A program made the position numbers and the translations under genes. Positions 5,614-12,433 of a stretch of 13,093 nt of DNA are shown one piece after another. Origin of the DNA: Ruminococcus sp. (GTDB lineage Bacteria > Bacillota > Clostridia > Oscillospirales > Ruminococcaceae); NCBI GenBank assembly GCA_024697705.1, contig JAILFF010000252.1:1-13093 (forward strand). The letters are read 5' to 3'. Numbering within the stretch: position 1 is the stretch's first letter; each line of letters opens with the position of its first letter. The notes beneath the pieces are model-generated. The model had not been told where the DNA came from and searched no databases. It worked only from the letters and a program-made list of their open reading frames with translations.

Positions 5614-8184
5614 TCAGCCTCCGCGCCCGAGCCGACGGAAAAACGACGCTATCCTTGCGAAAATCCCCTGTTTCTGCGGTTCTGCGGGAGCGGGCGGCAG
5701 CTCTGCACCCGTGACGTCCTTATTTTCGGACATATCCTCATTTGCGTCGTTTTCGTCAGCCGAAACCGTCGCTTCATTTGAGACAACTTCGGGCAAAATA
5801 TTACTGTCCCGATTTTCGGACATATCATTTAACTTAAACGTTTGAGGCGTCAAAACGGGTTCTTTGTCGGAAACGGTTGAAATCTCCGTGTTTGCAGATA
5901 AATTGTCCGAAAGTACGGACATATTACCGCTGTTTTGTGTGTCGTGAGCCGTTTCGTCATGTACCGACAATATGGAAGAATTATCCACAGACGTATCATA
6001 ACTGTTCTGATTTTCGGACACATCTTCCGCGTTATTATTCCTGACTGCTGAAATCTCTTGGCTGGCAGAAATATCCACATGATGTTCATAACCGTCCTGA
6101 TTTTCGGACACTTCTTTTGCGCCGTTTTGAGCCTCTTCCGAAACGTTTGGCGAGGCGCTTTTTTCGAGAATGGTACGGGGCGTTTCGTGGACGGCGCTTG
6201 CGGCGGGGAGATTCTCCTGCTCCGCCATGAAAAGCTCCTGACTGCCCGTTTTGCCGTCAGATACGCGCCGATAGCTGCCGTCGGGGAGCTTTTCCCAGGC
6301 GGTGCCGTCGGCAAGCTGCGCCGCGAAGTAGTCCGTCACGCGCTTTTTGAGCGCCTTGTCATGCACGGGGGCGGCGGCTTCAACGCGGCGGCGGGTGTTG
6401 CGGGTCATCAGATCGGCTGACGAGATGTAGACCCTCTGCCGACGTCCGCTGCCGAATATGTATATCCTTGCGTGTTCGAGGAACCGCCCGATCACCGAGA
6501 TCACGCGGATATTGTCGGTAAGTCCCGCCACGCCCGGACGTAGACAGCAGATACCGCGCACGATAAGCTCGATACGCACGCCCGCCTGCGAAGCCTTTGT
6601 CAGCGCGGCGATGATGTCGCGGTCGGTGAGTCCGTTGAGCTTCAAGCCGATGTACGCCGCGGCGCCGCTTTCGGCGGCAGAAGTTTCCTCCGCGATAAGC
6701 GAAAGCACGCGCTCCTTAAGACCCAGCGGCGCAACAAGCAGACTGAACGTTCCGTCGGGCAGATGTCCTCCCGCCAGCGAATCGAAAACGTTTTCGGCGT
6801 CGGCGGCGATGTCGTTGTCGGCGGTCAGAAGCATAAGGTCGGTGTACTGCGCGGCGGTGGTCTCGTTGTAATTGCCCGTGCCGATCTGCGTGAGCTTTAT
6901 CAGCTCGCCCTCCGACCTCAGCGTGATAAGACAGAGCTTGGAATGGACCTTCATGCCGTAAAGCCCGAAAATTACGCGGCAGCCCGCCTTTTGCAGACGT
7001 TCGGCACACTCGATGTTGTGGCGCTCGTCAAAACGCGCCTTAAGCTCGACGCAGACCGTGACTTCCTTGCCGTTCGCGGCGGCGCGGCAGAGTGCTTCTA
7101 TCACCCGCGAGTGCTTCGCCGTGCGGTAGAGCGTGATCTTTACCGCAGTAACGCGGCTGTCGTCGGCGGCTTCGTCGAGCAGTGCTGTAAAGCGGCTGAA
7201 ATCCTCGTAGGGGCAGGAGATAAGCACGTCGCCGTCGAGCACCTCCTCAATGACCGAGCCGATCTTCGGACGCGGCGAGAAAGCGGGGTAGAACAGCTCC
7301 GTGCGGGAGGAAAGCGCTTCTTCCGCGAAGCTCACATACTCCGTACCGAGCGGCACGGAGGGCGGACAGCGGAATACCTGAGTCTGCGAGAGGGAGAACC
7401 GCTCGCCCAAAAGAGCGGAGAGCCGCTCCGAGCCGCCCGACACACGAAGCCTGACGGCGGGAAGGGCGCTCCGAAGGCTCACCGCCTGACGGACAGCGTC
7501 GGTAATGGGCATTTCGCCGAGCGGAAGGTCGTCGAGGTCGATATCGGCGCTGCGGGTGAGGGCGAAAACGGCGGTGTCGTCGGAGCCGATGATCTCGCCC
7601 GCCCGCGCCGCAAGGATATCCTCGGTAAGGATAAAAGCAAAACCGTTTTCGCAGGGTAGGGCGGTAAGCGGCGGCAGGTCGGCGGAGCAGACGGCTATCA
7701 GCACGCCGCCTTCGGAGATACCCGCGGCACAGAGTCTTCCGCCCGCGACGAAAGCGCCCTCCGCTTCGGAAAGGACGTTCAGCGCGGGTCTTACGCGGTC
7801 GTCAAAGAAAACGTCGGCGACGGCGTGCTGTGCGGGGTCGAGCTCGGCATATTTAACGCGGCGGACACCTGCGGCGGAAAGCTCGGGTGCTAAGCGGGTG
7901 AGGATATTTTCCTCGCGGGCGGTGAGCTGACGGACGGTGCGGTAGATACGCGCCAGCTGCTCGGACGGGGAGAGCCGTGTGCGCGGGTCGAGGGCGGTAT
8001 CGTCGTCGGTGCTGCGGTTGATGAGCGTTCCCGCCCGCACCATGAAAAATTCGTCGAGGTTATTTTCAAATATCGCGGCAAAGCGCAGGCGTTCGAGCAG
8101 CGGAACATCTGTGCGGGCAGCCTGTTCGAGCACTCTTCGGTTAAATTCGAGCCATGAAAGCTCGCGGTTATCGAGGACGTTCAA
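5614..8184 (-). CDS. ppk1: Polyphosphate kinase Ppk1 with repeat-containing C-terminal extension
   Basis: Ppk1 reversibly transfers the ATP gamma-phosphate onto inorganic polyphosphate. The first 650 or so residues form a full core: the N-terminal NRELSWLEFNRRVLE block, FENNLDEFFMVR (39-50, ATP-site Asn), the kinase block TAVKITLYR (346-354), the phosphorylated-histidine motif MKVHSK with His414, GTGNYNE (436-442), the second catalytic His571 in FLEHARIYIFG, and SSADLMTRNTRRRVE (588-602). Ordinary Ppk1 ends near residue 690-720. Here about 200 extra residues follow: a polar, Ser/Asn/Asp/Glu-rich region with a V/M-SEN motif recurring at 692, 722, 788 and 818 (a degenerate copy at 755), then proline-rich sequence and a basic amphipathic end (IFARIASFFRRLGRGG). 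The start is TTG at 8184 behind a purine-rich GGGGGGAGGG site; no in-frame ATG precedes it. Confidence 0.95.
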   Translation of the reverse strand: MNVLDNRELSWLEFNRRVLEQAARTDVPLLERLRFAAIFENNLDEFFMVRAGTLINRSTDDDTALDPRTRLSPSEQLARIYRTVRQLTAREENILTRLAPELSAAGVRRVKYAELDPAQHAVADVFFDDRVRPALNVLSEAEGAFVAGGRLCAAGISEGGVLIAVCSADLPPLTALPCENGFAFILTEDILAARAGEIIGSDDTAVFALTRSADIDLDDLPLGEMPITDAVRQAVSLRSALPAVRLRVSGGSERLSALLGERFSLSQTQVFRCPPSVPLGTEYVSFAEEALSSRTELFYPAFSPRPKIGSVIEEVLDGDVLISCPYEDFSRFTALLDEAADDSRVTAVKITLYRTAKHSRVIEALCRAAANGKEVTVCVELKARFDERHNIECAERLQKAGCRVIFGLYGMKVHSKLCLITLRSEGELIKLTQIGTGNYNETTAAQYTDLMLLTADNDIAADAENVFDSLAGGHLPDGTFSLLVAPLGLKERVLSLIAEETSAAESGAAAYIGLKLNGLTDRDIIAALTKASQAGVRIELIVRGICCLRPGVAGLTDNIRVISVIGRFLEHARIYIFGSGRRQRVYISSADLMTRNTRRRVEAAAPVHDKALKKRVTDYFAAQLADGTAWEKLPDGSYRRVSDGKTGSQELFMAEQENLPAASAVHETPRTILEKSASPNVSEEAQNGAKEVSENQDGYEHHVDISASQEISAVRNNNAEDVSENQNSYDTSVDNSSILSVHDETAHDTQNSGNMSVLSDNLSANTEISTVSDKEPVLTPQTFKLNDMSENRDSNILPEVVSNEATVSADENDANEDMSENKDVTGAELPPAPAEPQKQGIFARIASFFRRLGRGG
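5723..6114 (-). repeat. Degenerate 30-33-residue coding repeats in the Ppk1 tail
   Basis: The plus-strand word TTTTCGGACA recurs at 5723, 5813, 6011 and 6101, encoding V/M-SEN in the tail. The distances are 90, 198 and 90 bases. A divergent copy in between (MSVLSDN, residue 755) divides the long gap into two 33-codon steps. A second weaker word, E-I-S-x-V or similar, recurs once per unit. The stretch is more AT-rich than the catalytic core. Confidence 0.7.
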
Positions 8185-8221
8185 CGTCCCTCCCCCCTTT
8201 CGTGTATGGTCAATCTATATA

Positions 8222-8250
8222 ATTATAGCACAGAACGGCGGCAAATGCAA
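8222..8250 (-). promoter_or_regulatory. Promoter of ppk1
   Basis: On the minus strand TTGCAT (8250-8245) and TATAAT (8227-8222) are 17 bases apart, and TGC directly before the -10 makes it an extended -10 promoter. Transcription would start near 8215, giving a short leader of about 30 bases, which supports the TTG start at 8184. Confidence 0.8.
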
Positions 8251-8261
8251 GGGGCGGAAAA

Positions 8262-8293
8262 GATAAAAGATAAGAGATAAGAGATAAAAGATA
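8262..8293. repeat. 7-bp tandem repeat GATAARA, about 4.5 copies
   Basis: The units GATAAAA, GATAAGA, GATAAGA, GATAAAA and a partial GATA follow each other without a gap. The array begins 11 bases upstream of the ppk1 -35 box. Its length could vary by slippage and change the upstream promoter region. Confidence 0.8.
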
Positions 8294-8334
8294 GCCGCAA
8301 GTGAGGGCAAAACCAAAAGTCTTAGGAAGGGGGT

Positions 8335-8371
8335 GTGGGGGAGAACCCTTCTTCAGAAGGGTTTCCCCCAC
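8335..8371. repeat. Long hairpin, intergenic palindromic repeat
   Basis: The arms GTGGGGGAGAACCCTTCT and AGAAGGGTTTCCCCCAC pair along 17 bases with one bulged G and a tiny loop. The stem is very stable on either strand but no T-tract follows it. I recall similar hairpins scattered between genes in Ruminococcus-type genomes, so it is probably a dispersed repeat. It is not adjacent to a gene end that needs a terminator. Confidence 0.65.
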
Positions 8372-8422
8372 AGAAGCCTACGACGGCAGCAAATATATCG
8401 TAGAAAGAAAGACGAACGGTTA

Positions 8423-8523
8423 AAATATAAAATCGGCAATTTCATAAGAAAGCCCACAAAAAGGCAGAATCGTGTAAATCAGCAAGAGTGAGCAAGAACA
8501 AGAGAATTGCCGATTTTATATTT
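8423..8523. repeat. 101-bp element bounded by perfect 19-bp inverted repeats
   Basis: The sequence AAATATAAAATCGGCAATT (8423-8441) recurs as its exact reverse complement at 8505-8523, with 63 bases between. It has no coding capacity and no transposase. The layout fits a small non-autonomous mobile element or a long-stem noncoding RNA. No clear target-site duplication is seen at its edges. A TTTGCAAAA/TTTTGCAAA inverted pair overlaps and follows its right end. Confidence 0.6.
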
Positions 8524-8598
8524 GCAAAAGAGCGCAGCGATTTTTGCAAACGAATTGCGCGAATGTTGGGGTTTCAGTGCGGTCGGGGTAAATTCACT

Positions 8599-8738
8599 GG
8601 CGAGCAATGCTCGCCCCTACACCAATTGTTTTGCGAAACAATGTGGATTTGCCGGGCAACGGGCGGAAGCAAGCCCCCCGCCCGCCCTATAAGGCTTGTA
8701 TGGTCGGTCAGACATGGGCGCACACATAGGTGAGCGCC
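8599..8738. repeat. Cluster of GC-rich palindromes followed by CCTACA
   Basis: GGCGAGCA-A-TGCTCGCC (8599-8615) is a perfect palindrome followed by CCTACA. A second, looser one, GGCGC...GCGCC (8717-8738), is also followed by CTACA. Between them lie ATTGTTT-TGCG-AAACAAT (8625-8642) and a GGGCGG...CCGCCC pair (about 8662-8685). They look like remnants of one dispersed intergenic repeat family. Confidence 0.5.
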
Positions 8739-8911
8739 TACATTATGCGGTCGTTTGCGGCACGGTTCGACATTTCTCGACAAAAATCAAACATTTTTGC
8801 TGTTTGACATAATATCACGACGGCAGAGCACCGTAAAATAATGATTTTATACAAATTGTAAATTGGTTGACTCGCTAATGGTAACAGTTCGATTAAAATA
8901 TCAAAAAAGAC

Positions 8912-8940
8912 TTGAAAAAATCGGAATTATGGATTATAAT
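8912..8940 (+). promoter_or_regulatory. Promoter of the lipoprotein gene
   Basis: TTGAAA (8912-8917) and a perfect TATAAT (8935-8940) are 17 bases apart. Transcription would begin near 8947, 50 bases before the ATG at 8998. This excludes the longer in-frame start at 8863, which lies upstream of the promoter. Confidence 0.78.
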
Positions 8941-8997
8941 AGAATAGTATGGAATATATTGCGGCGGGATACGCAAACTATGATCGGAAGTGACGCT

Positions 8998-10194
8998 ATG
9001 ATAAAAAAACTTTTAACGGCTGCCGCGGCGGCACTGGTCGCCGTTTCCGTTACAGCCTGCTCCCGCTCGCAGCCGGGTCCCGCGCCCGAGGAACAAAGCA
9101 AGCCCGCCCAAAGCACCGCCCGTCAGGAGGACGGCGGCAGCGTTAAGTTCAAGGACGCCGCTCCCGATTTTCTCGCCGACGCGCCCGAACCCGACGTCCT
9201 CTCCGATGTTGTGTTCCGCAGCTTCGACCCCGCAGCCGTTATCACAGAACCCGATCGTCAGGCTGTCAAGGGCTTTGACTGCGTCGGTTTCTTTAACAAT
9301 ATGTGTTATATATTTAAGGAAAACGATAATTTCGGCATTGTTTCGCTTGCGGGAAAGGTACTTTTCGAGCCCGAGGGTATCACAAAGATCGAAGCCGTCA
9401 GTCCCGAGCTTATCTCCGTCACCAAGAAAGACGGTCAGACAAGGCTCTACCGCGTGAGCTTCGATGCCGTGACCCCCGTTCAGGCGAAGAAATTCGATAT
9501 CTCGCGCATAACCTTCGAGCCTGCCGTTCAAACGTCCGACGACAGCGAAGACAGCGGCAGCGAGATTGAAGAAGAAATAAAAGACGTGCCCGCTGATGAT
9601 TCGGATTCGGATAAAGATAAAAAAGATACGGGAACCGATAACGGATTTATCCTCCGCATCGACGGCAGGGACCTCAAAAACGACGTATGGAAAGAGTGGG
9701 ACAGCTTTGAAGAGGTGAGCCTTGACGGGCTGAAGACCGAAGCCGACGAGGGCGAACAGAAGACCGAAGCGGTATTCCTCGCCGAAAACTCACGCGGGCG
9801 GTTCTACCTTTTGTTTGATAAATACTGTAATCTTACAGTCAGCCGCGCCGAACTTGGCTTTGCGGAGCTTAAGATCGGCGAGCTTTACGGCGGCTATTAT
9901 ATTACCGACCCCGAGGCTTACCGCGATCTTGAAACGCTGGTGAGCGCTTTCGGCGATGAGAACGGCTCGCCCGGGCTGCCGTCGGGAGACAGCGGGTCGG
10001 ATTATATACGGCTGGTGTTCGGGCGAAACGACGACCCCGACCGCGCCGTTTACACTATCTCGCCCGAGGGCTACTGTTTCACCGAGGTCTCACAGGACGA
10101 AAACATCGGCAGATATTTCCGAAAGATGAGTCCCGAAACGTTCAGCGATCTTGTCGTGTGGGTAGAGAAGAAGCTCGGCAGTACGGGCGCTTGA
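8998..10194 (+). CDS. Predicted lipoprotein of unknown function
   Basis: I do not recognise the family. The 398-residue protein begins MIKKLLTAAAAALVAVSVTAC, a lipoprotein signal peptide with lipobox VTAC and lipidated Cys21, so the mature protein should sit on the outer face of the membrane. A Pro/Ser/Gln-rich linker (22-48) follows. Residues around 95-125 hold one WG/KWG-like unit (NFGIVSLAGKVLFEP). A strongly acidic Asp/Glu/Ser/Lys linker spans about 180-212 and separates two folded halves. The C-terminal half has alternating strand-like segments (YLLFDKYCNLTV, YIRLVFGR, AVYTISPEGYCFTEV). The ATG at 8998 has GGAAG seven bases upstream and follows the promoter at 8912-8940. The transpeptidase gene 131 bases downstream is on the same strand with no clear terminator between them, so some co-transcription is likely. 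Confidence 0.88.
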   Translation: MIKKLLTAAAAALVAVSVTACSRSQPGPAPEEQSKPAQSTARQEDGGSVKFKDAAPDFLADAPEPDVLSDVVFRSFDPAAVITEPDRQAVKGFDCVGFFNNMCYIFKENDNFGIVSLAGKVLFEPEGITKIEAVSPELISVTKKDGQTRLYRVSFDAVTPVQAKKFDISRITFEPAVQTSDDSEDSGSEIEEEIKDVPADDSDSDKDKKDTGTDNGFILRIDGRDLKNDVWKEWDSFEEVSLDGLKTEADEGEQKTEAVFLAENSRGRFYLLFDKYCNLTVSRAELGFAELKIGELYGGYYITDPEAYRDLETLVSAFGDENGSPGLPSGDSGSDYIRLVFGRNDDPDRAVYTISPEGYCFTEVSQDENIGRYFRKMSPETFSDLVVWVEKKLGSTGA

Positions 10195-10203
10195 CGGAAC
10201 ATC

Positions 10204-10232
10204 GGGACAGGGTAAATTTCGACTATTATACT
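10204..10232 (+). promoter_or_regulatory. Weak candidate promoter for the L,D-transpeptidase gene
   Basis: GGGACA (10204-10209) and TATACT (10227-10232) are 17 bases apart; the -35 matches only four of six consensus positions. Downstream, ACTATAAATAA occurs twice (10230-10240 and 10276-10286), flanking a GAATAGT direct repeat. The region may simply be AT-rich. Confidence 0.33.
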
Positions 10233-10325
10233 ATAAATAAGCATTTGTGAATAGTGAATAGTGATTGCACTGTTAACTATAAATAAAGAGCAAGGGAAAG
10301 ATTATTCAGGGAGTGAATCAGATAG

Positions 10326-12176
10326 ATGGAAGAAAATGCAAAGCAGAACGCTACGGGTCTTTCAAAAAGAGAAATGGCAAGAAAGATCTCGGGCAGCGTG
10401 AACGCCAAAAATAACGAGGACGCCCTTACACGCGATCAGGACAGACGCCGCCTTGAAAGAGAGCTGCGTACCCGCCCCGAGAGCCGCAGGGTGGATAATC
10501 CTTATATGCAGGGCGGAAGAGATCCGCAGGCTCCGAGACCCGGCGTGGGCTATCCGCGGCAGGCAAGCGAGCTTACGGGCAAGGATTACGACGCCGTTTT
10601 TTCGGAGATACCCCGCACTTCGAGACCATCGCGCAAGCGCGTTGAGATGCGCAACGAACGCGAGGCAAGAGAATACGTCGAAAGACGCCGCGTGGAACGC
10701 GCTCAGAAAAGAAGGCAGCAGAAGAGAAAGCAGCTTATCGCTTCGCTGGTGACGGTGATCGTTCTTATCGGCGCGGCTGCCGCGGGCGGACTGATCTGGT
10801 ACAATCACGGAATGAAGAGCTATGACGGCATTTTCCTTGAAAATACGTTCATTAACGGCGTAAGGGTAGGAAAGCTCTCGGTGGATGACGCCGCGCAGCT
10901 CGTCAAGCAGTATTCCGATATGCCCGATGTGATAACTCTTACTCGTCCCGACGGCGTTGACGTTACCGTTCCGCTGACCGAGCTCGACAGCACCGACAAT
11001 ATCCGCCAAAACGTGGAGGAATTCTTTAAAGATCAGGATCATCACGAATGGCTCAAGGCGCGTACTCAGAAGACCGAGTACAGCTTCAAGCTTGATTTCA
11101 GCTTCAACCGCGAAAAGCTGTATGAGGAGGTAAACCGCAAGATCGTCGAGGGGCAGACTTCCACAAAATCGGAGAACGCCCGCATCGAAAGAACTCCCGA
11201 CGGCTTTCAGATAATCCCCGAGGTAGTGGGTACCGCGATCGACAAGAAAAAGCTTCAGACGCTTTACGACTTTATCGACGGTTTCCTCGACAGGGGAAGC
11301 TATTCCATAGATTTGAAAAACTGCAACTGCTACAAGCTGCCCAAGGTTACGAGCGACGACCTCCGCGAGGAGCTGGGCGTGCTCAACAATCTTGTCGATG
11401 TTGAATTTACGCTCGATTACGGCTATGCGCAGGAAACGCTTTCGGGCAGTCAGGCTCTCAAATGGATAAGCTTTGATAATTCGAGCCCGATGGACGGCTT
11501 TACGGTCGATGAGGACATGGTCGAAAGCTACGTCGAGAGCGTTGCCAAGAAGTACGATTCCTTCGGCAAGAGCAGGACGTTCAAATCCACGACCCGCGGC
11601 GAAATGACTATCGAGCAGGGCGACGGCTGCTACGGCTGGATGACCGACTACGACAAGACCACGAGTCTGCTCGTCGATCTTATTCACGAGGGCGTTTCCG
11701 CCAAGTTCGAGCCGTACTATTACGAAACGAGCGGCGGCTTCAAGTATACGGGCAAGCCCGAGTGGAGAACGGCAGAGACCGATTTCTCCGATACCTACTG
11801 CGAGGTCGATCTGGCGGCGCAGCATTTCTGGTATTATGAGAACGGCAAGCTGAAATATCAGTGCGATATAGTATCGGGTCTGCCGACCGCCGCAAGGAAC
11901 ACCCCGGGCGGCGTATACAAGGTCTGGTACAAGGAAACGGACAAGACCCTTGTGGGCAGCACCTCCGAGGGCGAGAGCTGGTCTACTTTCGTAAGCTACT
12001 GGAACAATATCTCGACATTCGGAGTCGGACTGCACGACGCATGGTGGCATGACTATTTCGGCGGCGACAGGTATCTGTATGCGGGTTCGCACGGGTGCGT
12101 CAATATGCCCTACGAGGCGGCGAAGTATGTTTACGAAAACATAGACTATGACACGCCCGTATTTATGTATTGGTAA
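10326..12176 (+). CDS. Membrane-anchored L,D-transpeptidase (YkuD domain)
   Basis: The enzyme forms or edits 3-3 peptidoglycan cross-links. The 616-residue protein has a long cytoplasmic, Arg/Lys/Glu-rich N-terminus (1-136), one membrane helix (137-158, IASLVTVIVLIGAAAAGGLIWY) and a large outside part. Residues about 165-480 resemble the repeated PG_binding_4-type domain (GVRVGKLSVDDAAQLV and a second unit). The YkuD catalytic domain covers about 490-616: NTPGGVYKV (525-533), His570 in GVGLHDAWW, and the SHGCVNM motif with nucleophile Cys591. This layout matches Firmicutes Ldt proteins that carry an N-terminal anchor. The ATG at 10326 has a GGGAGTG site about 11 bases upstream, slightly far. 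A strong terminator follows at 12191-12219. The C-terminus is complete. Confidence 0.93.
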   Translation: MEENAKQNATGLSKREMARKISGSVNAKNNEDALTRDQDRRRLERELRTRPESRRVDNPYMQGGRDPQAPRPGVGYPRQASELTGKDYDAVFSEIPRTSRPSRKRVEMRNEREAREYVERRRVERAQKRRQQKRKQLIASLVTVIVLIGAAAAGGLIWYNHGMKSYDGIFLENTFINGVRVGKLSVDDAAQLVKQYSDMPDVITLTRPDGVDVTVPLTELDSTDNIRQNVEEFFKDQDHHEWLKARTQKTEYSFKLDFSFNREKLYEEVNRKIVEGQTSTKSENARIERTPDGFQIIPEVVGTAIDKKKLQTLYDFIDGFLDRGSYSIDLKNCNCYKLPKVTSDDLREELGVLNNLVDVEFTLDYGYAQETLSGSQALKWISFDNSSPMDGFTVDEDMVESYVESVAKKYDSFGKSRTFKSTTRGEMTIEQGDGCYGWMTDYDKTTSLLVDLIHEGVSAKFEPYYYETSGGFKYTGKPEWRTAETDFSDTYCEVDLAAQHFWYYENGKLKYQCDIVSGLPTAARNTPGGVYKVWYKETDKTLVGSTSEGESWSTFVSYWNNISTFGVGLHDAWWHDYFGGDRYLYAGSHGCVNMPYEAAKYVYENIDYDTPVFMYW

Positions 12177-12190
12177 TATTAATATAAGAT

Positions 12191-12219
12191 AAAGCCGTCC
12201 TTGCGTGGGCGGCTTTTTT
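12191..12219 (+). terminator. Terminator of the L,D-transpeptidase gene
   Basis: AAAGCCGTCC and GGGCGGCTTT pair over ten bases with one G-T wobble and a six-base loop, followed by T residues to 12219. It lies 14 bases after the stop codon. Confidence 0.9.
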
Positions 12220-12294
12220 GTTTCATATAAGAATCAAAGTGAGGTCAAATAGTCTGTTGGCGAGGGTTCGATCGCCTGAATATCGGCAAAATCC

Positions 12295-12347
12295 CACAAA
12301 GAGCACATTTTGTATATTTTACTCAAAATGCTCATCGGTAATTTGTG
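12295..12347. other. Inverted-repeat structure upstream of the permease promoter
   Basis: GAGCACATTTTG (12301-12312) pairs with CAAAATGCTC (12324-12333) apart from a two-base bulge. CACAAA (12295-12300) and TTTGTG (12342-12347) can close an outer stem. It ends 12 bases before the -35 region of the next gene. It could be an operator region or the decayed remnant of a repeat. Confidence 0.4.
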
Positions 12348-12358
12348 AAAAACACAGC

Positions 12359-12387
12359 GAGACAGAACGAGCAAATTATGTTATAAT
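12359..12387 (+). promoter_or_regulatory. Extended -10 promoter of the permease gene
   Basis: A perfect TATAAT (12382-12387) is preceded by TGT, giving an extended -10. The -35 GAGACA (12359-12364) matches four of six positions at a 17-base spacing. The start site would be near 12394, about 40 bases before the ATG. Confidence 0.65.
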
Positions 12388-12433
12388 ATTATAGTTGATA
12401 ATTATTTAACAAAAACAAAAGGGAGAGATGTCA

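Larger units (their letters stand above)
8294..8862. other. Noncoding repeat-rich intergenic region
   Basis: This stretch between ppk1 and the lipoprotein gene has no credible gene. It contains the 8335-8371 hairpin, the 8423-8523 inverted-repeat element, palindromes at 8599-8615, 8625-8642 and 8717-8738, and an AT-rich end with a TAAAAT/ATTTTA stem near 8834-8850. The short open frames in it are made of the repeats themselves and lack ribosome binding sites. Confidence 0.7.

Noticed and set aside
6763..7659. 298-residue plus-strand open frame opposite ppk1
   Set aside because: It is an antisense shadow of the GC-rich ppk1 core with low-complexity Arg/Ala/Gly composition and no start signals.
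8335..8371. Rho-independent terminator
   Set aside because: The stem is strong but no T-tract follows on either strand, and no gene ends nearby in a suitable direction.
8488..8783. Short open frames on both strands in the repeat-rich intergenic region
   Set aside because: Their translations are made of the palindromic repeats (for example GAHLCVRP and GEHCSP, words typical of translated intergenic repeats) and they lack ribosome binding sites.
8863..8997. Longer in-frame start for the lipoprotein gene
   Set aside because: It lies upstream of a strong promoter at 8912-8940 and would put 45 residues before a clear lipoprotein signal peptide.
10362..12092. 576-residue open frame on the minus strand opposite the L,D-transpeptidase
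   Set aside because: It is an antisense shadow caused by codon bias in the real gene. It has no ribosome binding site or recognisable domain, whereas the plus-strand frame has complete Ldt motifs.
12258..12279. tRNA T-arm-like sequence (GGGTTCGATC within GGCGA/TCGCC)
   Set aside because: No acceptor stem, anticodon arm or D arm can be built around it; upstream DNA is the transpeptidase terminator.
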